The notes below the pieces were generated by a model that did not search any database, was not told the DNA's origin, and worked only from the letters and a program-made list of their open reading frames with translations. From the NCBI RefSeq assembly GCF_002807665.1, contig NZ_PEAY01000002.1, positions 124,001-188,000 of the forward strand: a stretch of 64,000 bases of DNA. The letters run 5' to 3'. The stretch comes from Neoalteromonas facilis. Its GTDB lineage: Bacteria; Pseudomonadota; Gammaproteobacteria; Enterobacterales; Alteromonadaceae. Positions 9,088-17,505 of this stretch are shown one piece after another (the first letter of the stretch is position 1; the number at the start of each line of letters is the position of its first letter). A program made the translations under genes and the position numbers.

Positions 9088-9858
9088 TTAATTTCTTAAC
9101 AGAATGGTTGTCATCGATAGAGTGGCATTATTGACAGCAATCATTAACCAATCTCGGGCTTGATTAGTCAATGTATTCGCCGGTAAAAAGGCAAGCAGTC
9201 CAGATAACTGTGCGGAAAATTCATTACAATTTTCGGTGGTAAGATTGATGTCATATATATTGGAAGCAGATTCCGTCATGGTTACCATGCCTGAGTACAA
9301 ACACCCATAGCTGTCTATTCCGCTAACAACCCCATCTTCATCAATAGACACTTCAACACTAGATGTTGAGTCTACATAGCTTCCTTCAATTGCTTGAATA
9401 TCGCCATCCGTTGATACTGACCGCTTTTTAACAGAAAAGGGATTTTCATTGTCTGCGTAGTAACTATTCCCTGTAAGCATACTGTTGTCGAGACTTCCGC
9501 TCAGTGAGCCTTCCTGAATTGCCTCACCAAAGAAAATACCATCATCTCGGCCTTGTGGAGCATAGTTGACAAGTTTGTCGGTTTCGATAGTTGCGCCATC
9601 GAAGACCAGCTCGCCGGATAATTGAAAAAAGCTCTCTGAAATTCCGCGCATTTTCCCGTCTGGGGATATCATCACGTCCACAGCAATTGGATTGATACTG
9701 CCTTCGGGCATGATCTCACCGGAGTATAAACCGGCAAAGCTGCCTGGGCTTGCTTGGATAGGCGGCGTAGTATTGAGTTCAACCGGCGGTGGGTTATCTG
9801 AACCACAACCTGATATAAGGATAGCCATTGCGAGGCTTATAGTTATTTTTTTATACAC
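9088..9858 (-). CDS. Hypothetical lipoprotein
   Basis: Unknown function. The 256-residue product has a signal peptide with a lipobox (AILISGC, Cys near residue 18), then a Pro-rich linker (NPPPVELNTTPP) and a beta-rich acidic body with repeated patterns such as GSFAGLYSGE, GSLSGSLDNS and IEGSYVDSTSSV. It is likely an outer-membrane-attached periplasmic or surface protein. The start is GTG at 9858, with GGGAA upstream. No homologous family is recognised. Confidence 0.75.
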   Translation of the reverse strand: MYKKITISLAMAILISGCGSDNPPPVELNTTPPIQASPGSFAGLYSGEIMPEGSINPIAVDVMISPDGKMRGISESFFQLSGELVFDGATIETDKLVNYAPQGRDDGIFFGEAIQEGSLSGSLDNSMLTGNSYYADNENPFSVKKRSVSTDGDIQAIEGSYVDSTSSVEVSIDEDGVVSGIDSYGCLYSGMVTMTESASNIYDINLTTENCNEFSAQLSGLLAFLPANTLTNQARDWLMIAVNNATLSMTTILLRN

Positions 9859-9920
9859 GTGTTAATTCCCGTTATTCACTTTACGTTGAGTAACTATATA
9901 GGTAGTGCAATCCCCAGATC

Positions 9921-10009
9921 TTCATCAAGCCATGAATCATGAAGTTTCCTGAAATAGCGAACTTCAGGAACTTATGGTTTTCTTAAAGCCAATGAATCTT
10001 GTTGATGAA
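9921..10009. repeat. Nested inverted and direct repeats in an intergenic region
   Basis: An outer 8-bp repeat TTCATCAA (9921-9928) / TTGATGAA (10002-10009) encloses a hairpin AAGTTTCCTGAA (9942-9953) / TTCAGGAACTT (9963-9973) with one bulged base. In addition GCCATGAATC and GCCAATGAATC form a near-direct repeat. It sits between the HAD and lipoprotein genes. It may be a non-coding RNA, a degenerate mobile repeat or a terminator cluster; none is proven. Confidence 0.35.
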
Positions 10010-10068
10010 ACGCGATAAGGGTCATGAGAAGGTCTATCAAACGTGAATTTCCTGCTTTACAACGGAAA

Positions 10069-10584
10069 CTATTGGCCAAATGGGGAGTAACAAAACTGCA
10101 TACCGGCATTGATTGCCGCCTGTTCATCATATATGTAATCACCAATATAGATGAGGCGATGGGCCGGTAGTTGCCATAACTGTGCGATCATTATGAGTGC
10201 GTCAGGTTTAGGCTTAGCTGGAGCATCTTCCCGCGTAATGATGCAATCGATGGGAATGTTGTTTTGTTGAATCTTTCGTTCGGTGGCGGCGCGGCAATTA
10301 CGTGTAACGATTGCCATCGGTAATTGTTGTTCCAGCGTTTTTAGTACGAATTCTTGAGCGCCTGATAGCCAATTTGATAATCGGGCATCATCTAGTTCGT
10401 GTGAGAGTACAACAGCATGGGCGTGTTGGCGCTGCTCGTCTGGCAACTGTTCAATGAAATGCAGCACATCGACTCCCTCTGGGCAGCCAATATCGGCTCG
10501 AATTTGGGCAAAATCGAGTGAAGATTCTACTAGAGTGCCATCTAAGTCAAAGATGACACCATCAATGTTAGTCAGATCAATCAT
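10069..10584 (-). CDS. Small HAD-superfamily phosphatase
   Basis: Haloacid-dehalogenase-type hydrolase, likely a phosphomonoesterase. Motif I is FDLDGTLVES (residues about 12-21), motif II is IVTRN (about 94-98), the motif III Lys lies in AKPKPDA and motif IV in IYIGDYIYDEQAA. The cap region is short, so the 171-residue protein is smaller than phosphoglycolate phosphatases (about 220). Substrate unknown. Divergent from yebG, with a LexA box between them, but the box is only 6 bp from its ATG, so SOS control of this gene is possible too. Confidence 0.85.
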   Translation of the reverse strand: MIDLTNIDGVIFDLDGTLVESSLDFAQIRADIGCPEGVDVLHFIEQLPDEQRQHAHAVVLSHELDDARLSNWLSGAQEFVLKTLEQQLPMAIVTRNCRAATERKIQQNNIPIDCIITREDAPAKPKPDALIMIAQLWQLPAHRLIYIGDYIYDEQAAINAGMQFCYSPFGQ

Positions 10585-10589
10585 AAAAT

Positions 10590-10609
10590 AACTGTTTATT
10601 TATACAGTA
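10590..10609. promoter_or_regulatory. LexA (SOS) box
   Basis: CTGTTTATTTATACAG (10592-10607) fits the LexA consensus CTGT-N8-ACAG, with A/T-rich centre and TA flank. It lies between the HAD gene and yebG, 53 bp upstream of the yebG ATG. yebG is a LexA regulon member in E. coli. Confidence 0.9.
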
Positions 10610-10610
10610 T

Positions 10611-10644
10611 TGTAATGTAGCCTTATTATAAAGCCTACATTACA
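10611..10644 (+). promoter_or_regulatory. 10-bp inverted repeat in the yebG leader
   Basis: TGTAATGTAG (10611-10620) and CTACATTACA (10635-10644) are perfect inverted repeats with a 14-base spacer. The right arm ends four bases before the AAGGAG ribosome site (10649-10654). It could be a second operator or a leader hairpin. It is not part of the LexA box. Confidence 0.55.
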
Positions 10645-10660
10645 AAGTAAGGAGCTCGTT

Positions 10661-10954
10661 ATGGCAATCACAATTCAATACGTCGTTACGTATAAAGGGG
10701 TTGAAAAATTGGTAACCACAGATAAGAAAGCTGCAGATCAATATGACAAAATGTTAGACATCGCTGACAACTTGCAAACTTATCTAAAAGTTAAGTTACA
10801 TTCTTTAGATGAACAGGCGTTGGAAGATCTGGCTTTCACGTTGGCGCAAGAAAAGAACGCCATTACCAAGTTATTCAAAGGTAACGATGCTCAGACGATA
10901 TTGAATGAAGAAGGGGCTGAGGTGTTACCGCTCAACAAAGCCAGTAACGCCTAG
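10661..10954 (+). CDS. yebG: YebG family DNA-damage-inducible protein
   Basis: A 97-residue cytosolic protein of the YebG family, which is induced by DNA damage in E. coli; its biochemical role is not established. The N-terminus follows the family pattern (YVVTYKGVEKLVTTDKKAADQYDKMLDIADNL). Preceded by a good AAGGAG site and a LexA box. It ends 7 bp before the convergent sensor kinase gene. Confidence 0.92.
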   Translation: MAITIQYVVTYKGVEKLVTTDKKAADQYDKMLDIADNLQTYLKVKLHSLDEQALEDLAFTLAQEKNAITKLFKGNDAQTILNEEGAEVLPLNKASNA

Positions 10955-10961
10955 TCATCGG

Positions 10962-12917
10962 TTATACACCTGCTGCATCAGGCTTATCGACAACCTTGAC
11001 GGGAAAAACGATGACAATACACAGGCCTTCCCCAAGCTCTGATGTGCAATTGATGCTGCCGCCTAGTCGTTGAGTTGCTAGGTTATAAACTATGCTTAAG
11101 CCAAGACCACTTCCGCCTGTTTGGCGGCTAGTGGTAAAGAATGGTTCGAACAACTTTGGTAGTGCATCTTTGTGCACTCCTCGGCCATTATCTTTGAATG
11201 TGAGTGCGAGTTGTTTATTCTCATTGAGCTCGAATTTAATCTGTATACGGCGATCAGAAGATGTTGGCTCTCCGTTAAAACCATGTTTGATAGCATTCAA
11301 TACCAGATTACTCAGTATTTGACTCAATGCTCCAGGGTACGTTTCAATGTTACAGGATGAGCTTCCTTCAACCGCAACTTCAACGGAGTGCCTTTCGAGT
11401 TCCTTGTGTAAGCTGCGTAGAATAAGGTCAATATAATCGGCCACGTTGAACGTACGTTTTTGTTCACTGGATTGGTCAACTGAGACGGCTTTAAAGCTTT
11501 GAATTAAGTCAGCTGCTCGTTCCGTATTCTTGTTTAAGATCTCGACGCAATTCGACGCTTGTTCAATAAAATCGGTCATCACTGAACGAGACAATTGATT
11601 GCTGGAATAGGCTAACTTCAGCGCTTCAAGGCGATCATCTAGTATACTGGTTGCAGTGACGCAGACCCCAATTGGGGTATTAACTTCATGTGCAACACCC
11701 GCTACCAGTACACCAATTTGTGACATCTTTTCTGATTCAACCAATTGATTTTGTGTACGGATAAGCTCTCGGTTAATCTTTTTCACTTCGGCTAATGCAC
11801 TTTCGAGAGCTTCCGTGCGTAATTGCACTTTAGCTTCTAAGTCTTCCTGATAGTCACGAATGTTATCAGCCATCTCAGTCAGTAGCGCAGTGACATTAGT
11901 AAATTCAGTAAATGGCAAAGTACCTTGTTGATAGGAAAAATTACCATCGCGAAATTCCTGCACCATTTGGTTGAGCTTCACTAACGGTTTTAATTCTAAG
12001 CGAACAAAGAAAAAGCCTAGTGCAACGAAAAGTACGCTTATGGCGCTGGCATACAAAGCAAATTCATAGGTCAAATCGTCAATAGGGGCCAGAGCCTCGT
12101 GCTCTTGGACAAAAAACTGTGCGGCGATATTGATATTGGTATCGCTTAGTACAAACGAGGCATCGGTTGAGATGATGGTGGTTGTCTGGTTATTGGTTTC
12201 AAACGGTATACTGACGTCATCTATGAGCACTTTTCCGAGTTGTAATCCTGCACTACGTTGGTAAATCAGTTTGACTATATCCTCAGCAAGAGCAAGCGCG
12301 ACTATATGCCCTGTAAAGGTTGAGCGAGAGTCGAGGCGTTCTGTCTCGCTTAGAAATAAGGGAACGGAAAACATCATGATATAGCCAGATAACGGTCGGT
12401 CTTGAGGTAAGCTTCTCGTGCGAGTGAATAGTGCTTGAGCCAGGGTCGGGGAGTGCACCAGTTTGCTGGTTATTGAAAGTGAACGAGTGAAATTTTCGCT
12501 TTCCATGTGGGTAATGACTAACAGAGGCTCAATTAGCAACCCAGCTTCTGGTGCCGCCTCAACAATGAAGCCGGATCCATCAATTAGCACGGCCGTGGCG
12601 ATAACGTTATGCTCCATAACGAAGTCGTTTAACGTATTCGCTGCGCTATAGCCAAATAAACCTGATTGCCCAGCCAGTGCGACATTTTTGTCTCTCGCGA
12701 TATGCAAAAGAGCGGTTGTTGCCTTGTCTAACGCATATTGAGTACTGCCCATAACGTTTTGCGAAATGGCGCTCTGTTTTGCAATTTGTTGATCAATTTG
12801 TAGGTTTCGAAAGCTAGAAATAAAGTAAACACTTAAGATCAGAAGCGGCAGCAATGCGCACAACACGAATTGTGCTATCAGCGTTACCTTTAGGGATAAT
12901 TTTGCGTTTTGCTTCAT
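10962..12917 (-). CDS. Membrane sensor histidine kinase partnered with a binding protein
   Basis: A 651-residue transmembrane kinase. TM1 lies at about 11-34 and TM2 at about 286-306, with about 250 periplasmic residues between them (probably a Cache-like sensor). A HAMP segment (about 307-355) and coiled coil (358-395) follow, then the H box with H410 (GVAHEVNTPIG). The ATPase domain has the N box (LVLNAIKHG), DNGRGV, LFEPFFTT and GSGLGLSIV. No receiver domain, and no response regulator gene nearby. It overlaps the upstream binding-protein gene by four bases (ATGA), so the two are co-translated and probably work together in sensing a periplasmic ligand. Confidence 0.92.
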   Translation of the reverse strand: MKQNAKLSLKVTLIAQFVLCALLPLLILSVYFISSFRNLQIDQQIAKQSAISQNVMGSTQYALDKATTALLHIARDKNVALAGQSGLFGYSAANTLNDFVMEHNVIATAVLIDGSGFIVEAAPEAGLLIEPLLVITHMESENFTRSLSITSKLVHSPTLAQALFTRTRSLPQDRPLSGYIMMFSVPLFLSETERLDSRSTFTGHIVALALAEDIVKLIYQRSAGLQLGKVLIDDVSIPFETNNQTTTIISTDASFVLSDTNINIAAQFFVQEHEALAPIDDLTYEFALYASAISVLFVALGFFFVRLELKPLVKLNQMVQEFRDGNFSYQQGTLPFTEFTNVTALLTEMADNIRDYQEDLEAKVQLRTEALESALAEVKKINRELIRTQNQLVESEKMSQIGVLVAGVAHEVNTPIGVCVTATSILDDRLEALKLAYSSNQLSRSVMTDFIEQASNCVEILNKNTERAADLIQSFKAVSVDQSSEQKRTFNVADYIDLILRSLHKELERHSVEVAVEGSSSCNIETYPGALSQILSNLVLNAIKHGFNGEPTSSDRRIQIKFELNENKQLALTFKDNGRGVHKDALPKLFEPFFTTSRQTGGSGLGLSIVYNLATQRLGGSINCTSELGEGLCIVIVFPVKVVDKPDAAGV

Positions 12918-14113
12918 TCCCGACCTTTCACTTGTGCGCTAATTTTTTCAGCGACCACTTGCATATATTCAGCACTTTGTTTGGCATCTGCTGTTTCTGA
13001 TTGATATAGACGAATGCCTTTCCGAATAGCATTCCATACCGACACAAATGCTGGGTCGGCAGGCATATATGTCGTACTACCGCGCAGTGCCGATTGGGCG
13101 TCTAGCCACTGGCGAGCTTGGGGAGAATATGAAGAATGGTCATGCAAAGGCAGCATTAAGGTCATTTCACTTAATTGCTTTTGTACCTCTTTGCTGCGTA
13201 GGTATTGAGCAAAGTGCTGAATCGCTTTTTGATTGCTGCCGTGCCAACTATTATTCGGGAATACCATTACAACCGTTGACGCTAAGGCTTTCATCGCTTG
13301 TCCATCATAAGTCGGTAATTCGGCAATACCTAAATCGTCTCCCAAATAATCAACCGCCTCTTTCAATGCCCACGTGCCGTTAATGGCATATGCCACATTC
13401 CCTTTATAAAAATCGATTGAGACACAGTCATAGCCACAATTTTCGCGTATTACATTAATCTCACTTAAATGCTTATAAAATATCAGTGATTCCTGCATAG
13501 CGGTGGTATTGAGTTGAGGCTGACCCTCGCTAGCAAGTTGACCACTAAAGAGACTGATAAAGTGCCCAAACCAATACCCTTCACCAAACAACACACCGAC
13601 GGGCAAAATACTCTTTGCGTTGAACTCATCAGCTTGGGACATGATTCTATTCCAGCTTTTTGCAGGGGAGCTGACGATGGCTTTGTTATACAGCAGTAAC
13701 ATGCGGTTTTGGCGCTGGATTGGGAGCCCAAAATAGCGACCATTTACACGCATCGCATCATATTCAAGTGGTGATAACCCCGCTTCAACCAAATCGTTCG
13801 GTAGGGCAGACAATCGCATTTGTGCCGCATATACCGTGTTGTCGGACGAGAATATGGCGATGTCAGGTGCTCTGCCTGAATTCAAGGTTTTGATCAGTGA
13901 GGTTTTGAGATCTTCGTTGGGAATACTCACCAAATTGACCTGCACTGCTGAATATTGTTGTGAGTATTCTTTAGCGAGAGTTTGAATAGCACCGTCCAGT
14001 TGACTGGACGCAAACCATACATTTAAAGAGGTGCGCTCGTTTAACTGCAATGCCAGACTAGAATGTGGCAGTAACATCAAAAAAATGAGAAGAAAATGAA
14101 CGCGTCGAAACAT
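12914..14113 (-). CDS. Extracellular solute-binding protein (SBP family 1), probable sensory partner
   Basis: Periplasmic binding protein of the sugar ABC-transporter type, 399 residues, with a signal peptide (FLLIFLMLLPHSSLALQ, cleavage near residue 22). The body has the family pattern NVWFASSQ, APDIAIFSS, LPIQRQNRMLLLYNKAI, GVLFGEGYWFGHF and YAINGTWAL. No permease or ATPase gene is next to it. Instead its stop overlaps a sensor kinase start. It probably delivers ligand occupancy to that kinase rather than to a transporter. The ligand is not predictable beyond a likely carbohydrate or polyamine. Confidence 0.85.
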   Translation of the reverse strand: MFRRVHFLLIFLMLLPHSSLALQLNERTSLNVWFASSQLDGAIQTLAKEYSQQYSAVQVNLVSIPNEDLKTSLIKTLNSGRAPDIAIFSSDNTVYAAQMRLSALPNDLVEAGLSPLEYDAMRVNGRYFGLPIQRQNRMLLLYNKAIVSSPAKSWNRIMSQADEFNAKSILPVGVLFGEGYWFGHFISLFSGQLASEGQPQLNTTAMQESLIFYKHLSEINVIRENCGYDCVSIDFYKGNVAYAINGTWALKEAVDYLGDDLGIAELPTYDGQAMKALASTVVMVFPNNSWHGSNQKAIQHFAQYLRSKEVQKQLSEMTLMLPLHDHSSYSPQARQWLDAQSALRGSTTYMPADPAFVSVWNAIRKGIRLYQSETADAKQSAEYMQVVAEKISAQVKGRE

Positions 14114-14201
14114 AACACCAATGCACGGTCAAACATCATTTGAGTATAAACCATACTGACATTTTCGATTGGACTTCGCCTCAATATTTACTATAGAGCA
14201 T

Positions 14202-14229
14202 AAAAAAGCACGCTATTGAGCGTGCTTTT
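14202..14229 (-). terminator. Rho-independent terminator after the fah operon
   Basis: GCACGCT (14208-14214) and AGCGTGC (14219-14225) form a perfect stem with an ATTG loop. On the minus strand it is followed by six T (complement of 14202-14207). It ends transcription of hppD-VOC-fah. A T run on the plus side makes it possibly bidirectional. Confidence 0.9.
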
Positions 14230-14253
14230 CTTATTCCAGGTATGCAATGGTGT

Positions 14254-15261
14254 TTATTGCTTTACGACTGTTTGGGCAATCTGACCGAATATAGACTGGC
14301 CGTGATTGTCGAACATTTCGATCGACACATTGTCACCAAACTTCATAAACGGCGTGTTTGGCTTGCCGTTTTGGATAGTTTCAATCATACGAATTTCGGC
14401 GATACAACTGTAGCCAACACCGCCTTCACTGACTGGTTTTCCTGGGCCGCCATCCAATTTATTCGACACTGTCCCAGAGCCGATAATCGTACCTGCAGAC
14501 AATGGACGCGTTTTAGCCGCATGCGCAATTAGTTGACCGAAATGGAAGGTCATATCAACACCTGCATGGGGTTTACCAAACATGTCACCATTCAAATGAG
14601 AAACCAACGGTAACTCTAGCTTGCCTGATTGCCATGCATCACCTAATTGTTCAGGCGTCACGCAGACAGGGCTAAATGCGCTTGAAGGCTTTGATTGGAA
14701 GAAGCCGAAGCCTTTTGCCAACTCGCCTGGGATCAATCCGCGTAACGACACGTCATTTACGATCATAATGAGGCGCACGTGCTTCAATGCGTCTTCCGCT
14801 GACACGCCCATTGGCACGTCACCAGTGATAACCGCAACTTCAGCTTCAAAATCGATACCAAAGCCATCGTCTTGAGGCATTACGATATTGTCACGAGGAC
14901 CTAAGAATGCGTCTGAGCCACCTTGGTACATTAATGGGTCGGTCCAGAACGTTTCCGGCATTTCGGCATTGCGAGCTTTGCGTACTAGCTCAACGTGATT
15001 TACATAAGCACTGCCGTCCGCCCACTGATAGGCGCGCGGTAATGGTGAACTACATTGAGCTTGGTCGAAAGCTTCACCTTCAATTTCACCGGCTTCAAGC
15101 TGGTCAAAACGCTGCTGTAGTTGTGGTGCAACATCGTTCCAGTTGTCTAAGGCAAATTGCAATGTCGGCGCAATGTCTTGCGCTGTTGTCATTTTAGCCA
15201 AATCACTTGAAACAATAACCAGTTGTCCATCGCGGCCTGATTTGATACTTGCTAACTTCAT
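14254..15261 (-). CDS. Fumarylacetoacetate hydrolase family protein
   Basis: Probably the last step of tyrosine breakdown, splitting fumarylacetoacetate to fumarate and acetoacetate. The 335-residue product has the FAH fold motifs: YVNHVELVRKAR, then the metal-binding acidic segment IDFEAEVAVITGDVP (about 140-154), NDVSLRG, FFQSKPSSAFSPV and GTIIGSGTVSN. GGGAG precedes the ATG. Its start overlaps the VOC gene stop by four bases. It belongs to a three-gene operon with hppD. Maleylacetoacetate isomerase and homogentisate dioxygenase genes are not in the window. Confidence 0.9.
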   Translation of the reverse strand: MKLASIKSGRDGQLVIVSSDLAKMTTAQDIAPTLQFALDNWNDVAPQLQQRFDQLEAGEIEGEAFDQAQCSSPLPRAYQWADGSAYVNHVELVRKARNAEMPETFWTDPLMYQGGSDAFLGPRDNIVMPQDDGFGIDFEAEVAVITGDVPMGVSAEDALKHVRLIMIVNDVSLRGLIPGELAKGFGFFQSKPSSAFSPVCVTPEQLGDAWQSGKLELPLVSHLNGDMFGKPHAGVDMTFHFGQLIAHAAKTRPLSAGTIIGSGTVSNKLDGGPGKPVSEGGVGYSCIAEIRMIETIQNGKPNTPFMKFGDNVSIEMFDNHGQSIFGQIAQTVVKQ

Positions 15262-15806
15262 GCTTTTGCTCCCGGGAAACCTTGTCCGTTATGTAGCCAC
15301 TCAGCGTGCTTAGGTGCTTTTTTCGTTTGCGACCATTCTTCCAGCATCTCTGGTGCTACGCGCTTTAATTCCTGCATCATTTCAGGCGTGTGCGTATTCG
15401 TGGCTAATTCAATTCTGTGGCCATTTGGATCAAAGAAGTAAATCGACTTAAAGATGCCGTGATCTGTAGGACCCAGCACTTTAATGTCAGCGGCTTCTAA
15501 ACGCGCTTTCGCGGCCAAAAGGTCGTCCATAGTGGCTACTTCAAACGCGATGTGTTGTACCCACTCAGGCGTGTTACCGTCTTTGCCCATTTTCGGTGAG
15601 TTCGGCAGCTCGAAAAAGGCCAACACATTGCCGTTGCCTGCGTCTAAAAACACGTGCATGTATGGATCAGGCGCTTGTGTCGATGGCACTTTGTCTTCAG
15701 CAATCGCTAATTGAAAATCCATATCGAGCATCTTTTGATAGAACTCGACGGTTTCTTTAGCATCGTTGCATCGATACGCAACGTGGTGAATACGAGTTAG
15801 TTGCAT
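15258..15806 (-). CDS. VOC family (glyoxalase/dioxygenase-fold) protein in the tyrosine operon
   Basis: A 182-residue vicinal-oxygen-chelate protein. The putative metal ligands H8 (RIHHVAYR), H85 (WVQHIAFEV) and E133 (NGHRIELAT) are in place, so it is probably a metalloenzyme. It lies between hppD (2 bp upstream) and fah (ATGA overlap). A role in homogentisate or maleylacetoacetate processing is inferred from this position only. A general glyoxalase-like role cannot be excluded. The C-terminal 45 residues (after THTPEMMQEL) extend beyond the core fold. Confidence 0.8.
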   Translation of the reverse strand: MQLTRIHHVAYRCNDAKETVEFYQKMLDMDFQLAIAEDKVPSTQAPDPYMHVFLDAGNGNVLAFFELPNSPKMGKDGNTPEWVQHIAFEVATMDDLLAAKARLEAADIKVLGPTDHGIFKSIYFFDPNGHRIELATNTHTPEMMQELKRVAPEMLEEWSQTKKAPKHAEWLHNGQGFPGAKA

Positions 15807-15808
15807 AA

Positions 15809-16897
15809 TTATGCTTCCTCTTTTGCAGCGATAACGCCACGTGCAACCTGATCACGTTCAATCGACTCAAATAACGCTTTAAAGTTACCTTCGCCGAAAC
15901 CATCGTCTTGTTTACGCTGGATAAACTCAAAGAATACTGGACCCAATACGGTTTCAGAGAAAATTTGTAGCAACAAGCGTGGTTGGCCACCTTCTGTTGT
16001 GCCGTCAAGCAAGATACCACGGGCTTGTAGTTCACCGACTGGTTCACCGTGGCCTGGCAGACGTTCTTCTAACATTTCATAGTAAGTTGCTGGTGGAGCG
16101 GTCATGAATTTCATGCCATTTGCTTTCAAACGGTCCCAACATTCCAAAAGGTTGTCACATGCAAATGCAATGTGCTGAATACCTTCACCATTATAAGCCA
16201 TCAAGAACTCTTCGATTTGGCCACCGCCGCCACCGCCAGCTTCTTCATTTAGAGGAATGCGGATTTTGCCGTCAGGAGCTGTCATCGCCTTAGACAACAA
16301 ACCGGTGTATTCACCTTTGATATCGAAGTAACGGATTTCACGGAAGTTAAATAGATTAGTATAGAAATCAGCCCAATAACCCATACGACCGCGGTAAACA
16401 TTGTGTGTAAGGTGATCCAATGTATGGAAGCCACAACCTTCAGGGTGACGATCAACACCTTCAATCCACTCAAAGTCGATATCGTAAATCGTTTCGCCTT
16501 CTTTATAGCGATCAATTAAGTACAGAGCTGCACCGCCAATACCTTTAATTGCAGGTAAACGAAGTTCCATTGGGCCAGTGTACAATTCTACAGGTTGCGC
16601 ACCTTTGCGTAGTGCTTCGTTGTATGCAAACTGTGCATCTTTTACACGGAATGCCATACCGCAAGCAGATGGACCATGCTCTTCCGCATAGTAGGCTGCA
16701 GGGCTATTTTTTTCATAGTTAGTGATGAAGTTGATGTCGCCCTGACGCCACAATTCAACATCTTTAGATTTGTGAGTAGCAACTTTGGTAAAACCCATGG
16801 TAGCGAATACGGGTTCTAAGATACCTTTTTCAGGCGCAGTAAATTCGACGAACTCGAATCCGTCTAATCCCATTGGGTTTTCAAATAAATCTGCCAT
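15809..16897 (-). CDS. hppD: 4-hydroxyphenylpyruvate dioxygenase
   Basis: Fe(II) enzyme converting 4-hydroxyphenylpyruvate to homogentisate in tyrosine catabolism (homogentisate can also give pyomelanin). The 362-residue length is normal. Two VOC repeats are seen; the C-terminal one carries the ligands His ([10 protein letters not shown]), His ([11 protein letters not shown]) and Glu (VFFEFIQRK). A Gly-rich loop ([14 protein letters not shown]) is present, as in the family. GAGGAG precedes the ATG by nine bases. First gene of hppD-VOC-fah, under a promoter covered by MarR-type palindromes. Confidence 0.96.
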   Translation of the reverse strand: MADLFENPMGLDGFEFVEFTAPEKGILEPVFATMGFTKVATHKSKDVELWRQGDINFITNYEKNSPAAYYAEEHGPSACGMAFRVKDAQFAYNEALRKGAQPVELYTGPMELRLPAIKGIGGAALYLIDRYKEGETIYDIDFEWIEGVDRHPEGCGFHTLDHLTHNVYRGRMGYWADFYTNLFNFREIRYFDIKGEYTGLLSKAMTAPDGKIRIPLNEEAGGGGGGQIEEFLMAYNGEGIQHIAFACDNLLECWDRLKANGMKFMTAPPATYYEMLEERLPGHGEPVGELQARGILLDGTTEGGQPRLLLQIFSETVLGPVFFEFIQRKQDDGFGEGNFKALFESIERDQVARGVIAAKEEA

Positions 16898-16921
16898 TTC
16901 TGATGCTCCTCTGTGTTGAAC

Positions 16922-16990
16922 AGTTGACTATTGCAACTACTCAATTCGTAATAGTTGTGAATGCAACTAAATTAGTTGTAATAGCAACTA
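16922..16990. promoter_or_regulatory. Three palindromic operators between hppD and marR
   Basis: Three copies of an 18-bp palindrome of form TAGTTG-N6-CAACTA occur: 16922-16939, 16952-16969 and 16973-16990, with centres 30 and 21 bp apart (about three and two helical turns). They lie between hppD and the divergent MarR gene, typical of MarR dimer sites. Box 3 covers the spacer of the hppD promoter and box 2 its likely start point, so the default effect would be repression. Confidence 0.85.
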
Positions 16991-16997
16991 TTGTCAA
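16969..16997 (-). promoter_or_regulatory. Probable sigma-70 promoter of hppD
   Basis: On the minus strand a perfect -35 TTGACA (complement of 16992-16997) is followed after 17 bases by TAATTT (complement of 16969-16974). The -10 is only half matched. The expected start point is near 16961. Confidence 0.6.
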
Positions 16998-17037
16998 GTT
17001 GAGTTACTATTTAGTACTCAGAATGGGTAAAGATAAT

Positions 17038-17505
17038 ATGACATCACCGCTACAACACCTGAATTTAGACAGGTTTATGCCTTATCGGTTGTCAATTTTG
17101 TCGAATAAAGTCAGCGGCATTATTGCATCGACCTACAAAGATAAATTCGCGTTATCTATTACAGAATGGCGAATAATGGCTGTATTGGGCGAACATCCAG
17201 GCATTTCTGCAGATGAAATCTCGCTCAAAACCCAGCTTGAGAAGTCGATATTGAGTCGCGCCATTAGCAAACTACTTAAGCGAAATTTGATCGAGCGAAC
17301 AATAGCGCCTGATGACAGAAGACGGTCTGAGATCCGGTTGTCGAGTACGGGCATGACGGTATATCGAGAAATCGTACCCTTGTCCCACCAATATGAAACC
17401 GCGTTATTGAGTTGTCTTAGTGCGGCAGAGAAACAGCAGTTTAGCGATATTATCGATAGGCTCTACGCGCATGCCGACACATTGCATCAAGAAACCGATA
17501 AATGA
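17038..17505 (+). CDS. MarR family transcriptional regulator of the hppD operon
   Basis: Winged-helix dimeric regulator of about 155 residues. The core LSITEWRIMAVLGEHPGISADEISLKTQLEKSILSRAI and the wing LIERTIAPDDRRRSEIRLSSTG are typical. The ATG at 17038 (MTSPLQHLNLDRFMPYRL) is chosen. ATG at 17023 is possible, and further upstream residues run into the hppD promoter and are implausible. It is divergent from hppD, with three palindromes between, so it probably represses hppD and itself and responds to an aromatic acid (inference). Its 3' end overlaps the convergent hydrolase by 19 bp. Confidence 0.9.
   Translation: MTSPLQHLNLDRFMPYRLSILSNKVSGIIASTYKDKFALSITEWRIMAVLGEHPGISADEISLKTQLEKSILSRAISKLLKRNLIERTIAPDDRRRSEIRLSSTGMTVYREIVPLSHQYETALLSCLSAAEKQQFSDIIDRLYAHADTLHQETDK

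Noticed and set aside
15757-16047. Short minus-strand frame across the hppD/VOC junction
   Set aside because: It overlaps two certain genes in another frame and has no domain.
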